From Blastococcus sp. DSM 46786 (lineage in GTDB: Bacteria; Actinomycetota; Actinomycetes; Mycobacteriales; Geodermatophilaceae): a stretch of DNA of 64,000 nucleotides. Where the stretch lies: the NCBI RefSeq assembly GCF_900109665.1, contig NZ_FOAO01000015.1, positions 62,001 to 126,000 of the forward strand, read 5' to 3'. Of this stretch, positions 16,578 through 25,209 are shown piece after piece (the stretch's first letter is position 1; the number at the start of each line of letters is the position of its first letter). A model generated the notes under the pieces. That model saw nothing but the letters and a program-made list of their open reading frames with translations, was not told the origin of the DNA and ran no database searches. Both the position numbers and the translations under genes were made by a program.

Positions 16578-17126
16578 TCAGCCGCGGACCGGGATGCGGT
16601 GGGGGGCCACGAGCTCGGCCAGTGCCTGCCCCCACCGGCGGGCACGGTCCTCCTCGCCGTCGACCAACGGTCCGGCGACGTCGGCGACCAGGAAGTGCTC
16701 GGCGGGCGCGGCCAGGGTGGCGCCCAGCCGGCGAAGCAGCTTCTCCTCCGTCCGCGCCGCGTGGTCCAGCGCGGTGAGCAGCACCGGGTGGTCCGTGCGG
16801 GTGTCGAAGGCCGCCGCCTGGATGCCGCGCGGCAGGCGGACGGCATCCAGCCACTCGTGCAGGCCGAAGGTGATGTCGGGGACCCCCGCCGCGTGGTCCC
16901 GGACCGCGCCCTCGCGGGTGGCCGGGCGCGGCATGCCGAACGCGTGCGTCGGCACGCCGACCACGAGCAGCCGCACGTCGGCGGGCAGCAGCATCGGGGC
17001 CTCGCGCGCGCAGGCGACGTCGACCTCCAGCCGGCTGCACAACCCGTGGGCCACGGCCATCGCGACCCGTCTCGCATCGCCGAACACCGATTCGTAGACG
17101 ACCAGGGCTCCGGCCACCGACCTCAC
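16578..17126 (-). CDS. Flavodoxin-domain protein
   Basis: About 182 residues. The core begins ALVVYESVFGDARRVAMAVA, in which the YESxFG(N/D)(T/A)R loop is the FMN phosphate-binding loop of long-chain flavodoxins. RLLVVGVPTHAFGMPRP is the second FMN loop. ITFGLHEWLDAV and AAAFDTRTDHP match actinobacterial flavodoxin-like proteins. It probably carries FMN and transfers electrons, or is a flavodoxin-related regulator; partners are not evident. The start is uncertain: GTG 17126 is the minimal choice, while ATG 17192 would add 22 low-complexity residues and neither has a well-spaced Shine-Dalgarno. Its stop lies 4 bases from the stop of the RsbW-like gene. Confidence 0.7.
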   Translation of the reverse strand: MRSVAGALVVYESVFGDARRVAMAVAHGLCSRLEVDVACAREAPMLLPADVRLLVVGVPTHAFGMPRPATREGAVRDHAAGVPDITFGLHEWLDAVRLPRGIQAAAFDTRTDHPVLLTALDHAARTEEKLLRRLGATLAAPAEHFLVADVAGPLVDGEEDRARRWGQALAELVAPHRIPVRG

Positions 17127-17243
17127 CGCCTCGCGCGCCGCCTCCAAGGGGGGCGACGACCGTAGGCCCGCGCGCGACCCCGTGGGGCACATCACGCACC
17201 GAACCGTGACCTCCCGCTCCGGCTCGGGGGCGTGTCGTCGACG

Positions 17244-18530
17244 ATGGGCGGTGTGAGCGGTACTCCTCGCGACGACGCGTCGCCCGACGACTTCTCCCCC
17301 GCGGTGCGGGAGGCGGGACGCCGGCTCGCCGGGGTGGCCGCGCAGACCCCGCTGCAGCGCAACGCCCGCCTCTCGGGGCTCACCGGCGCCGACGTGTGGC
17401 TCAAGCGCGAGGACCTGCAGGTGGGCCGCTCCTACAAGATCCGCGGCGCCTACAACACCATCGCCGGGCTGGACGGCGCCGCGCGCGCGGCCGGGGTGGT
17501 GTGCGCCAGCGCCGGGAACCACGGGCAGGGGGTGGCCTACGCCTGCCGGGCCCTGCAGGTGCGCGGGCGGGTCTACGTGCCCGGGACGACGCCGCGGCAG
17601 AAGCGCGAGCGGATCGCAGCGCTGGGCGGCGACATGGTGACCCTCGTCGTCGTCGGCGACTCCTACGACGAGGCCGCCGCCGCGGCCGCGGCCGACTCCG
17701 CCACGACCGGGGCGACGCTGGTGCCGGCGTTCGACGCGCTGAGCACGGTGACCGGGCAGGCGACGGTGGCGGTGGAGGTGCTCGAGCAGCTCGGGTGCGC
17801 ACCCGACGTCGTCGTCCTGCCGGTCGGCGGGGGCGGGCTGCTGGCCGGGTGCGGCACGTGGCTGCGCCGGCACTCCCCCGGCACCCGGCTGGTCGGGGTG
17901 GAGCCGGCGGGCGCGGCGGGCATGGCGGCGGCGCTGGCCGCCGGCGAGCCGGTGGAGCTGCCGGAGATCGACACGTTCGTCGACGGCGCGGCCGTGCGGC
18001 GGGTCGGCGCGGTGACCCTCCCCCTGGTGCGCGACTCCGGCGCCGAGCTGCTGACCGTGCCCGAGGGGCAGATCTGCACCGAGATGCTCGACCTCTACCA
18101 GGCCGACGGGATCATCGCCGAGCCCGCGGGTGCGCTCTCCCCGGCGGCGGTCAGCGGCGGGCTGGTCGAGGTGGAGCCGGGGCAGACCGTCGTCTGCCTG
18201 CTCTCCGGCGGCAACAACGACGTCAGCCGGTACGCCGAGGTGATCGAGCGGTCGCTGGTGCACCGCGGGCTCAAGCACTACTTCCTGGTGGAGTTCCCGC
18301 AGGAGCCCGGCGCGCTGCGCCGCTTCCTCGACGAGGTGCTCGGCCCCGACGACGACATCGTGCTGTTCGAGTACGTGAAGCGGGACAACCGGGAGACCGG
18401 CGCGGCGCTCACCGGCATCGAGCTGGGCAGCGCCGACGGGCTGCCCGCGCTGCTGGCGCGGTGCGAGGCCAGCCCGCTGCGCATCCAGCTCGTGGCCCCG
18501 GGGACGACGGCCTACCGCTTCCTCGTCTGA
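17244..18530 (+). CDS. ilvA: Threonine ammonia-lyase (threonine deaminase)
   Basis: About 428 residues. A PLP-dependent fold-II enzyme: TPLQRNARLSG at the substrate loop, the Schiff-base lysine in GRSYKIRGAYN (about residue 65), CASAGNHGQGVAYA for the asparagine/PLP ring contact, and the phosphate-binding loop VGGGGLLAG (about 195). The C-terminal 90 residues (KHYFLVEFPQEPGALRRFLD; NRETGAALTGIELG) form one ACT-like regulatory domain, as in the shorter actinobacterial IlvA. It catalyses threonine to 2-oxobutanoate plus ammonia, the first committed step to isoleucine. The start could be GTG 17232, ATG 17244 or GTG 17253; the ATG is chosen. It is monocistronic, with a strong terminator behind it. 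Confidence 0.9.
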   Translation: MGGVSGTPRDDASPDDFSPAVREAGRRLAGVAAQTPLQRNARLSGLTGADVWLKREDLQVGRSYKIRGAYNTIAGLDGAARAAGVVCASAGNHGQGVAYACRALQVRGRVYVPGTTPRQKRERIAALGGDMVTLVVVGDSYDEAAAAAAADSATTGATLVPAFDALSTVTGQATVAVEVLEQLGCAPDVVVLPVGGGGLLAGCGTWLRRHSPGTRLVGVEPAGAAGMAAALAAGEPVELPEIDTFVDGAAVRRVGAVTLPLVRDSGAELLTVPEGQICTEMLDLYQADGIIAEPAGALSPAAVSGGLVEVEPGQTVVCLLSGGNNDVSRYAEVIERSLVHRGLKHYFLVEFPQEPGALRRFLDEVLGPDDDIVLFEYVKRDNRETGAALTGIELGSADGLPALLARCEASPLRIQLVAPGTTAYRFLV

Positions 18531-18570
18531 GCCACGGGGCCGCTGCCGACGGGCGGGTCAAGCCGGCCCG

Positions 18571-18610
18571 CCGGACGTCGAGCCGCGTCACGGCGCGGCT
18601 GGACGTCCGG
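18571..18610. terminator. Hairpin terminator between ilvA and the response regulator
   Basis: CCGGACGTCGAGCCGCG (18571-18587) pairs with 18594-18610 at 16 of 17 positions across TCACGG. It lies between convergent stop codons at 18530 and 18645, so it can serve both. Confidence 0.75.
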
Positions 18611-18644
18611 TGGAGCGGCTCGACCCCCGCGGAACGGCGTGCAC

Positions 18645-19292
18645 TCAGGCGGTCATGAAGCCGCTCTCGTAGGCGGCGATGACCGCCTGGGTGCGGTCCC
18701 GGGCGCGCAGCTTGAGCAGCACGCTGCTGACGTGGGTCTTCACCGTCTCGCGGGACAGGAACAGCTCGGTGGCGATCTCCGCGTTGGACAGCCCGCCGGC
18801 CACCAGCCGCAGGACGTCGGCCTCCCGCCCGGTCAGCTCGGGCAGCGCGGCGTCCCCCCGGGCACGGGACGGCGCGTGCGAGGCGATCAGCCGCCGGGTG
18901 AGATCGGGCAGCACCAGCGAGGTGCCGCGCGCCACCACCCGGATCGCGTCGACGAGCTCGTCGGGGTCGGCGCGCTTGAGCGCGAACCCGCTGGCCCCGG
19001 CCTGCAGCGAGCGGAACAGGTAGTCGTCGTCCTCGAAGGTCGTCAGCACCAGCACGCGCGGGCGCTGCGGATCGCGCGCGACCAGCTCGCGGGTGGCGGC
19101 GATGCCGTCCATGTCGGGCATCCGCACGTCCATGAGCACGACGTCGGGATCGGTGCGCGCCGCCACGTCCAGCGCCTCCCGCCCGGTGCCGGCGTCGCCC
19201 ACGACGGTGAGGTCGGGTTCGCTCTCGAGGATCACCCGCAGACCCGAGCGGACGAGCACGTCGTCGTCGACCAGCAGCAGCCGCAGTGTCAT
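18645..19292 (-). CDS. NarL/FixJ-type response regulator
   Basis: 215 residues. The receiver domain (1-120) has the acidic pair VDDD, the phospho-acceptor aspartate in [14 protein letters not shown], the conserved Thr in VLVLTTFED and Lys in GFALKRADP. The C-terminal LuxR-type HTH (about 148-212) reads [22 protein letters not shown] in segments, then [19 protein letters not shown]. It is phosphorylated by the kinase encoded directly upstream, whose TGA overlaps this ATG (ATGA). It would bind promoters as a dimer; the divergent ABC exporter at 20735 is the obvious candidate target, though that is inference from position. Confidence 0.92.
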   Translation of the reverse strand: MTLRLLLVDDDVLVRSGLRVILESEPDLTVVGDAGTGREALDVAARTDPDVVLMDVRMPDMDGIAATRELVARDPQRPRVLVLTTFEDDDYLFRSLQAGASGFALKRADPDELVDAIRVVARGTSLVLPDLTRRLIASHAPSRARGDAALPELTGREADVLRLVAGGLSNAEIATELFLSRETVKTHVSSVLLKLRARDRTQAVIAAYESGFMTA

Positions 19293-20707
19293 GCCGCCCC
19301 CGCCAACGGCAGCGTGGCGCACAGCTCGAAGCCGCCGGTGGGGGTCGGCTCGGCGCGCAGCGTGCCCCCGGCCGCCGCGGCGCGCTCGCGCAGGCCGGCC
19401 AGCCCCCGGCCGCCCCCCGGCCCCGGCCGGCTGTCCAGCTGCGAGGCCCGCTCGTTGACCACCCGGACGTCGAGGGTGTCGCCGCTGCGCACCACCTGCG
19501 CGACGGTCAGCGGGCAGCCGGCGTGCCGCAGCACGTTCGTCGTCCCCTCCTGCACCACCCGGTAGGCGAGCTCCTGCACGCCCGGCGGCACGTCGTCGAC
19601 CTCGCCGTCGATCACGAGGGCCACCGGCAGGCCGCCGTCGCGCAGCCCGGCGAGCAGGTCGTCGAGGTCGGCCAGGGACGGCGCGGCGAACGCAGGGCCC
19701 TCGGACGGGCCGTCCCCGTCACGCAGCACGGTGAGCACCCGGTCGAGCTCGGCGAGCGCGGCCCGGGTGTTGGTCTCGATGTGGCCGAGCGCCTGGCGGG
19801 CGAAGTCGGGCTGCACCGGGCGGCCGTCGGCGGGGGTGAGCGTGCGGCGGGCGGCGGTGGCCTGCAGCAGGCTGGCGGTCAGCGAGTGCCCGATGGTGTC
19901 GTGCAGATCGCGGGCCAGCTTGTTGCGGTCGGCGAGGCGGCGGCTGCTCTGCTGGAGCGCGGCGATCTGCTGCTCGGCCCCGGCGCCGAGCAGGCGCGGT
20001 GCGACCGAGGCGGCCAGCCGGACGACCAGGTCCAGCACCACGAGGGTGACGACGACGTCGAGGGCGGCGAGCGCCAGCAGCGGCAGCGCGTTGACCAGGT
20101 TCCAGCCAACCTCGTCGAGGAGCCCGACGAGGACGGCGGTGCCGAAGAATGAGGTGGCGATCGTGGCCACCCCCAGGAGCACCCGCACCCCCACCCAGCC
20201 GAGCGCCCGCCAGGTACCCGCGGAGAGGACCAGCCGGCGCAGCGGGGTCAGGACGCCCGGCAGCCGGCGCACCCGCTCGCCGTCGGGGATGTCGACGGCC
20301 AGCAGCGTCCGGGCCAGTCGTCGGTCCAGGCCGGCGAACCCGCGGACGCTGGCCAGCACGAGCAGGATCAGCAGCACCCCGATGCCGTAGACCACCGCGA
20401 CCACGGCGCCCACCAGGGCGGCGTAGATCGCCAGGCACAGCGCGCCGATCGGCACGGCCGCCAGCGCGTAGAGGACCCGCCCCGGCCAACCGGGGCCGGC
20501 CGCGGTGGCGACCACCGCGCGCAGCCGGGCGGCGATCTCGGCGGCGGTGCGCGGGAAGGTCGAGGGAGGCACGGCCCGATCCTCGCCGACCGGCGCGCCC
20601 GGCGGTTCCCCCGCGCGGGCGCTCCGGTCCTCCCCCGCGCGGGGGACCCAGGTCGGCGCCGTGGGGTGATCCGCGCGGTCCCTCTCGCGGGACAGGCTGC
20701 CGGTCAT
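19289..20707 (-). CDS. Two-component sensor histidine kinase (HisKA_3 type) with putative-sensor domain
   Basis: 472 residues. After a polar N-terminal tail of about 55 residues, four hydrophobic segments (about 70-240) form a putative-sensor membrane domain ([40 protein letters not shown]). The dimerisation/phosphoacceptor segment is [20 protein letters not shown], with the histidine near 285. The ATPase domain has the N box [15 protein letters not shown] and the G box [21 protein letters not shown] at 20707 has GAAGGA 8 bases upstream; GTG 20571 is a shorter alternative. Only 27 bases separate it from the divergent ABC gene, consistent with a shared regulatory region for drug- or peptide-responsive export. 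Confidence 0.88.
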   Translation of the reverse strand: MTGSLSRERDRADHPTAPTWVPRAGEDRSARAGEPPGAPVGEDRAVPPSTFPRTAAEIAARLRAVVATAAGPGWPGRVLYALAAVPIGALCLAIYAALVGAVVAVVYGIGVLLILLVLASVRGFAGLDRRLARTLLAVDIPDGERVRRLPGVLTPLRRLVLSAGTWRALGWVGVRVLLGVATIATSFFGTAVLVGLLDEVGWNLVNALPLLALAALDVVVTLVVLDLVVRLAASVAPRLLGAGAEQQIAALQQSSRRLADRNKLARDLHDTIGHSLTASLLQATAARRTLTPADGRPVQPDFARQALGHIETNTRAALAELDRVLTVLRDGDGPSEGPAFAAPSLADLDDLLAGLRDGGLPVALVIDGEVDDVPPGVQELAYRVVQEGTTNVLRHAGCPLTVAQVVRSGDTLDVRVVNERASQLDSRPGPGGGRGLAGLRERAAAAGGTLRAEPTPTGGFELCATLPLAGAA

Positions 20708-20734
20708 GACCAGATCCTTCTCCAGGAGCCCGGC

Positions 20735-21664
20735 GTGATCGAGGTGCGCGGGCTGACCAAGACCTACGGTGCCGTCCGCGCCGTCGACGACCTCACCTTC
20801 GACGTCCGCCCCGGTGCGGTGACCGGCTTCCTCGGCCCGAACGGCGCGGGCAAGTCCACCACGATGCGCATGGTCCTCGGCCTCGACCGGCCGACCTCGG
20901 GCTCGGCGCTCGTCGGCGGACGGCCGTTCCCCCGGCTCGGCGAGCCCCTGCGGGCGGCCGGCGCGCTGCTCGACGCCCAGGCGGTGCACCCGGGCCGCAG
21001 CGGCCGCGACCACCTGCGGGTGGCCGCCCGGACGCAGGGCCTCCCCCTGCGCCGGGTCGACGAGGTGATCGAGCAGGTGGGGCTCGGCCCCGCGGCCAGG
21101 CGGCGGGTGAAGGGCTACTCGCTGGGCATGCGGCAGCGGCTCGGCATCGCCGGTGCGCTGCTCGGCGACCCCGCCGTCCTGCTGTTCGACGAGCCGATGA
21201 ACGGGCTGGACCTCGACGGGGTGCGGTGGGTCCGCCGGCTGGTGCGGGACCTGGCCGGCGAGGGCCGCACCGTGCTGCTGTCGAGCCACCTGATGAGCGA
21301 GATGGAGCAGACCGCCGACCACCTGGTCATCATCGGCCGCGGGCGGTTGATCGCCGACGCCCCGATCGCCGAGGTGATGCGCGGCGGCCACGCGCGCCGC
21401 CGGGTGCGGGTGCGGACGCCCGCCACCGACGACCTGGCCGGCGCGCTGCTGCGCCGGCGGCTGGGGGTGCACCCCACCGACGACGGCGACCTGCTGGTCG
21501 AGGGGGCCACGGCCGAGACCGTCGGCGACGTCGCGCTCGAGGTGGGCGCCGCGGTGCACGGGCTGGCCGAGGAGCACTCCTCGCTCGAGCAGGTGTACCT
21601 GGACCTCACCGGTGACAGCGTCCAGTACCGCGTCGGCGACGCCCCCGAGCTGGTGCAGCGGTGA
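20735..21664 (+). CDS. ABC exporter ATP-binding protein
   Basis: 309 residues. Opens VIEVRGLTKTYGAVRAVDDL; Walker A GPNGAGKSTTMRM near 40, signature YSLGMRQRLGIAGALLGDP near 135, Walker B VLLFDEPMNGLDLDG near 155, H loop LLSSHLMSEM near 190. The C-terminal 100 residues are the extension typical of ABC-2 daunorubicin/bacitracin-type ATPases. GTG at 20735 has AGGAG 6 bases before it. It overlaps the permease gene by 4 bp (GTGA). It would power efflux of a lipid, peptide or antibiotic together with the following permease. Confidence 0.92.
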   Translation: MIEVRGLTKTYGAVRAVDDLTFDVRPGAVTGFLGPNGAGKSTTMRMVLGLDRPTSGSALVGGRPFPRLGEPLRAAGALLDAQAVHPGRSGRDHLRVAARTQGLPLRRVDEVIEQVGLGPAARRRVKGYSLGMRQRLGIAGALLGDPAVLLFDEPMNGLDLDGVRWVRRLVRDLAGEGRTVLLSSHLMSEMEQTADHLVIIGRGRLIADAPIAEVMRGGHARRRVRVRTPATDDLAGALLRRRLGVHPTDDGDLLVEGATAETVGDVALEVGAAVHGLAEEHSSLEQVYLDLTGDSVQYRVGDAPELVQR

Positions 21665-22440
21665 CCGCCACGACCGCCCGCGTCGGCGACCCCGGCACCC
21701 CGACCGTCCTCGCCCGGGCCGCGGGCGCCGAGTGGCTGCGGCTGCGCACCGTGCGGACGTCGTGGTGGTGCCTGCTCGCGGCCACCGTGACCGTCGTCGG
21801 CATCGGCGTCGTCATGGCGTTCGACGCCGAGAACGTCACCGCCACCGGCGAGCTGCCACCGGCGCCGGCGGCCGGGGAGTTCGGCATCATGCTCGGCCAG
21901 TTCGCGCTGCTCGTGCTCGTGCTGCTCGCGGTCACCCAGGAGTACGCCAGCGGGGCGATCACGCCGACGCTGCAGTGGACGCCGCGCCGCGGGGTGCTGC
22001 TGGCCGCGCGGCTCGGCGTGCCGGTCGCGGCCGCCACCGCGGCGGGCGTGCTGCTCGCGCTCGTCGCCGACATCGCCGCCTGGTTCATCGCGGATCTGCC
22101 GTTCTCGCCGGGCGAGGTGGCCGGCAGCCTCGGCCGGATCGCCGCCGTCCTCGCGGCGGGCGGGGTGCTGGCGGTCGGTGTCGGCCTGCTCCTGCGCAGC
22201 ACCGCCGGCGCCCTGGCGACGGTCTTCCTGCTGCAGCTCGTCCTGCCGTTCCTGCTGCCCGCGTTCGGCGTGGAGTGGATGGCCGACCTGGGCGAGCTGC
22301 TCCCTGGCACCGGGGCGATCTGGACGCTGCTCGGCGAGCCGGACATGACCGCGCTGCAGGCGGGTGCCCTGCTGGTCGGCTGGGCGGCCGCGGCCCTGGC
22401 CGCCGGCGGCTGGTCGCTGCTGCGCCGGGACGCCGGGTGA
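21661..22440 (+). CDS. ABC-2 type permease
   Basis: 259 residues with six hydrophobic segments, for example WWCLLAATVTVVGIGVVMAF near 37 and ATVFLLQLVLPFLLPAFGV near 188. AEWLRLRTVRTSWW and VTQEYASGAITPTLQWTPRR are characteristic of ABC-2 permeases paired with the preceding ATPase type. The start GTG overlaps the ATPase stop. With 309 + 259 residues the pair would act as a dimer of heterodimers in the membrane. The substrate is unknown. Confidence 0.88.
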   Translation: MTATTARVGDPGTPTVLARAAGAEWLRLRTVRTSWWCLLAATVTVVGIGVVMAFDAENVTATGELPPAPAAGEFGIMLGQFALLVLVLLAVTQEYASGAITPTLQWTPRRGVLLAARLGVPVAAATAAGVLLALVADIAAWFIADLPFSPGEVAGSLGRIAAVLAAGGVLAVGVGLLLRSTAGALATVFLLQLVLPFLLPAFGVEWMADLGELLPGTGAIWTLLGEPDMTALQAGALLVGWAAAALAAGGWSLLRRDAG

Positions 22441-22638
22441 CCGTCGTGAGCGCCGGGCTCGACCGGGGGCGCCCGCCGGGCCGCACGGGTGCGGACCGGC
22501 GGGCGCCCCGCCGGGCGTGGCGGCGCCGGCTGGCCACCGCTCCGCCGCTCGAGCAGGCGTACCGGGTGGGCGGCCGTGCTGGCGCTGGGCGCGGTCCTGC
22601 TGGGCCTGGCGGTCGTCGGCGTCCCCGGGTGGCTGTGA
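22437..22638 (+). pseudogene. Small tail-anchored membrane protein with apparent frameshift
   Basis: GTG 22437 overlaps the permease stop (GTGA) and opens a basic tail ending ATAPPLEQAYR (about 22560). In the shifted frame a convincing hydrophobic helix follows (WAAVLALGAVLLGLAVVGVP) and ends GWL-TGA at 22636-22638. Removing one G in the GGG at 22563-22565 fuses the two into about 66 residues as YRWAAVLAL. Without the correction the frame runs on as low-complexity sequence to 22715. I infer a small third component of the exporter operon, either damaged or mis-sequenced. No family is recognised. Confidence 0.45.
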
Positions 22639-22688
22639 CGCCGCACCGGGTGGGGTCGGCCGGCCCAGCGGCTCTCCCGGCCGGGTGC

Positions 22689-22731
22689 GACGAACTCGTG
22701 GCCCTCACCCGCTGATCGCCACGAGCTCGTC
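22689..22731. terminator. Hairpin terminator between convergent genes
   Basis: GACGAACTCGTGGC (22689-22702) and GCCACGAGCTCGTC (22718-22731) pair at 13 of 14 positions with a 15-base loop. It lies downstream of the exporter operon and just past the stop of the dehydrogenase at 22753. Confidence 0.6.
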
Positions 22732-22752
22732 ACACTCGGCGGGCGCTGCCGG

Positions 22753-23709
22753 TCATGAGGGCTCGATCACCCGGACCGGGTTCCCCGCCATCCAGGCCGC
22801 GACGTCCTCCACCGACTCGCGGTAGAAGACCTCGTAGGTGCCGCGGGTGACGTAGCCCAGGTGCGGGGTGAGCACCGCCCGGCGCAGCTCGCGGAGCGGG
22901 TGGTCCCGCGGCAGCGGCTCGGCGTCGTAGACGTCGAGGCCGGCGCCGGCGATCGCTCCGCGGCGCAGCACGTCGACCAGCGCGGCCTCGTCGACGATCG
23001 GGCCGCGGCTGGTGTTCACCAGCACCGCGGTGTGCTTCATCAGCGCGAGGTCGTCGGCGCCGATCAGCCCGCGGGTGCGCTTGGACAGCAGCAGGTGCAC
23101 GGTGACGACGTCGGAGGTCGCGAACAGCTCGTCGCGCTCGACCCGGCGCACCCCGACCTCGGCGGCGCGCTCGTCGGTGAGGTTCTGGCTCCACGCGACG
23201 ACGTCCATGCCGAACGCCTGCCCGACGCGGGCCACCTGCGCACCGATCCGGCCGAGGCCGATGACGCCCAGCCGGGCACCGTGCAGGTCGCCGCCGATCG
23301 TGGTCTGCCACCCACCGGCGCGCATCGACGCGTCCTCCTGCGGCAGGTGGCGGAGGCTCGCCAGCGCCAGCGCCCAGGTGAGTTCCACGGTCGAGGTGGC
23401 CGAGGAGGCGGTGCCGCAGACGGTGATGCCCAGGTCGGCGGCGGCGGCGACGTCGATCGACTTGTTGCGCATGCCGGTGGTGACCAGCAGCCGCAGGTCG
23501 GGCAGCCGCTCGAGCACGGCGCGGTCGAACCGGCTGCGCTCCCGCATGGCCAGGACGACGTCGAAGCCGCGCAGCCGGGCGACGAGCGCGTCCGGGCCCG
23601 CGGCGGTGTCGTGGAACTCGACGACCTCCACGGGCCCGGGCAGCAGCGACCAGTCGCAGTACTCGGCGGCGGCGGACTGGTAGTCGTCCAGGACGGCGAT
23701 GCGGTGCAC
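22753..23709 (-). CDS. D-2-hydroxyacid dehydrogenase family protein
   Basis: 318 residues, full length. The N-terminal substrate domain contains LLVTTGMRNKSIDVAAAADL. The nucleotide-binding domain has GVIGLGRIGAQVARVGQAFG (about 146-165). The catalytic triad is visible: Arg in LVNTSRGPIVDE, Glu in GLDVYDAEPLP, His in VLTPHLGYVTRG. It is a NAD(P)-dependent reductase or dehydrogenase of a 2-oxo/2-hydroxy acid; the substrate cannot be assigned. The close relative TSSATSTVELTWAL segment is typical of the group annotated simply as D-2-hydroxyacid dehydrogenases. Start ATG 23709. It is probably transcribed with the small genes upstream or alone. Confidence 0.9.
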   Translation of the reverse strand: MHRIAVLDDYQSAAAEYCDWSLLPGPVEVVEFHDTAAGPDALVARLRGFDVVLAMRERSRFDRAVLERLPDLRLLVTTGMRNKSIDVAAAADLGITVCGTASSATSTVELTWALALASLRHLPQEDASMRAGGWQTTIGGDLHGARLGVIGLGRIGAQVARVGQAFGMDVVAWSQNLTDERAAEVGVRRVERDELFATSDVVTVHLLLSKRTRGLIGADDLALMKHTAVLVNTSRGPIVDEAALVDVLRRGAIAGAGLDVYDAEPLPRDHPLRELRRAVLTPHLGYVTRGTYEVFYRESVEDVAAWMAGNPVRVIEPS

Positions 23710-23730
23710 GTCCGAAGGTCTACCGGATGC

Positions 23731-23952
23731 TCAGCCCTGCGGCCCGGTGGCGTCGGCCATGCCGCCCGGCTCGTCGCCGTCGGCCGGCCTGCGGGTGACG
23801 TCGTCGGACATCTCGCCCTGCGCCGCCCGCGGCGACTGCTCCGGCGCCGCGCCGACCTCGTCGTGCTCCGGGGTCTCCCCCGGCAGCCCCTGCTCGGCGG
23901 ACCGGTCGTTCGTGCCGCCGTAGGGGCGGCCGGTCATGGATCCCTCGGTCAT
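23731..23952 (-). CDS. Small acidic hydrophilic protein, unknown
   Basis: 73 residues, no hydrophobic segment, rich in Asp, Glu, Gly, Pro and Gln, and probably disordered. ATG at 23952 is preceded by GGAGGAGC at good spacing, which is the main evidence that it is expressed. It lies 21 bases upstream of the dehydrogenase start and could share its transcript. Nothing in it identifies a family. Confidence 0.5.
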   Translation of the reverse strand: MTEGSMTGRPYGGTNDRSAEQGLPGETPEHDEVGAAPEQSPRAAQGEMSDDVTRRPADGDEPGGMADATGPQG

Positions 23953-23983
23953 CGCTGCTCCTCCCCGGAGGCGCCCGCGCGGG

Positions 23984-24148
23984 TCAGCGCGGCGTGGTGC
24001 CGCTGGTGCCGCTGGTGCCGCTGCCCTTCCCCTTGTTGGAGAAGCTGGAGATCGCGTCCTTGATCTTCTTCTGGTTGTGCGGCTTGCGGGCCTCGTCCAC
24101 GACCTTCTTGGCCATGCCGCCCTTGGCGAGCTTGCTCAGGATTCCCAT
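23984..24148 (-). CDS. Tiny basic helical protein, paralogue of the one at 24949-25110
   Basis: 54 residues: MGILSKLAKGGMAKKVVDEA, then RKPHNQKKIKDAISSF and a Gly/Ser/Thr tail. The product of 24949-25110 aligns without gaps: MG..KL...G.A.KV..EA.KP.NQ.KIK..I..F. This alignment fixes the start at ATG 24148 rather than ATG 24181. Both are amphipathic, lysine-rich and end in a low-complexity tail. The two copies flank a channel-like membrane gene. I do not recognise the family; a membrane-surface or nucleic-acid-binding role is possible but unproven. Confidence 0.6.
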   Translation of the reverse strand: MGILSKLAKGGMAKKVVDEARKPHNQKKIKDAISSFSNKGKGSGTSGTSGTTPR

Positions 24149-24211
24149 GCGGGAGTGGGTGCCCGATCCGGTGCCGTCCATGCATCAGCGGCCGGAGCTG
24201 TCACGGCAGCC

Positions 24212-24844
24212 TCATGGGGTGCCGGGCGCGTCCTCGTCCTCGGCGTCGGCACCCGCGCCGGGGTCGCGGGCGAGCAGGTAGGTGGCCACGCCGAGGACGA
24301 CCCCGGCGACCGCGGACAGGACGACGATCGCCGGCGTGCCGATGTCGCCGAGGACGGCGGTCAGCAGGTCGCGCGAGCGGGAGGTCGGGTCGGCGAGGAC
24401 CACCCCCACGAAGACGGCGACCAGCACCCCGGACCCGGCGGCGGCGACGTGCGCGAGCCGCCCGCTGAAGCCCATCCGGTCGCTGACGCTGCGGGCCGCC
24501 TTGACGATGCGGCCGGCGCGCAGGATGCGCAGCGCGCCGACGGTGCGCACCAGCCGGAGGATCTGCACCGGGCCGAGGGCGAAGACGACGGCGACGACCA
24601 CCGCGGCGGTGAGCGCGATCAGCCCGAGGTGGCCGCGGACCCAGGCGCGCTTGTTCTCGGCGACGACGAGCAGGATGACGGTCTCGGCGACGAGGACCAG
24701 GCCGCTGACCAGGTCGACGACGTGCCCGGCGGTGCCCAGCGTGCCCTCGGCGACGGTGAGGAACATCGCCGGGATCGAGGCCAGCGCGGCCACCAGGACC
24801 GGCAGGGCGAGGCGTTCCTGCCATCGCTCCTCGCGGGTCCTCAC
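24212..24844 (-). CDS. Degenerate ion-channel-like membrane protein
   Basis: 210 residues. Hydrophobic segments near 10-30, 40-62, 75-95 and two at the end. The S4-like segment is textbook: ILRLVRTVGALRILRAGRIV, with arginine at regular third or fourth positions (about 103-122). After it comes a helix, then DPTSRSRDLLTAVLGDIGTP where a pore loop would be, with no TVGYG filter, and a final helix PAIVVLSAVAGVVLGVATYL. It therefore keeps a voltage-sensor-like module without a recognisable K+ pore. GTG 24844 is chosen because the next upstream GTG (24934) lies beyond a strong terminator. The partial gene at 2-463 has the same plan. Confidence 0.65.
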   Translation of the reverse strand: MRTREERWQERLALPVLVAALASIPAMFLTVAEGTLGTAGHVVDLVSGLVLVAETVILLVVAENKRAWVRGHLGLIALTAAVVVAVVFALGPVQILRLVRTVGALRILRAGRIVKAARSVSDRMGFSGRLAHVAAAGSGVLVAVFVGVVLADPTSRSRDLLTAVLGDIGTPAIVVLSAVAGVVLGVATYLLARDPGAGADAEDEDAPGTP

Positions 24845-24872
24845 CGGGGTCCCGTGGGCGGACCCCGCAACG

Positions 24873-24922
24873 GGAGCGACCCCCGACCGCGAGGCGGCTG
24901 CCTCGGGATCGGGGGTCGCTCC
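24873..24922 (-). terminator. Long hairpin terminator
   Basis: Arms 24873-24895 and 24900-24922 pair at 21 of 23 positions around GGCT. It lies 27 bases past the stop of the tiny gene 24949-25110 and before the start of the channel-like gene, so it separates the two transcripts. Confidence 0.8.
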
Positions 24923-24948
24923 GCGGCTCTGCACGGTGCGGGGCGGGG

Positions 24949-25110
24949 TCAGCGGACGGCGCCGCGACCCTTGCCGCCGCCGCCGCCACCGCTCTTCTTC
25001 TGGAAGTCCGCGATGAACTTCTTGATCTTCGCCTGGTTCTCCGGCTTCTTGGCCTCCTGGAAGACCTTGGCCGCCACCCCGGACGCGATCAGCTTCCGCA
25101 TCATTCCCAT
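24949..25110 (-). CDS. Tiny basic helical protein, paralogue of the one at 23984-24148
   Basis: 53 residues: MGMMRKLIASGVAAKVFQEA, then KKPENQAKIKKFIADFQKKS and a six-glycine tail ending KGRGAVR. ATG 25110 has GAGGAGGCACGAC immediately upstream, an excellent ribosome-binding site. It aligns along its whole helical part with the gene at 23984. It is followed by the strong terminator at 24873-24922, so it is transcribed as a very short message. Family and function are unknown. Confidence 0.65.
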   Translation of the reverse strand: MGMMRKLIASGVAAKVFQEAKKPENQAKIKKFIADFQKKSGGGGGGKGRGAVR

Positions 25111-25209
25111 GTCGTGCCTCCTCGTCGTCGCACCGGCTGCCGCCGGCGCGCAGTGCTCGTCGTCCTCCGTGCCCCGCCGCGCAGTTCGCCAACCACACGA
25201 CCGGGCGGT

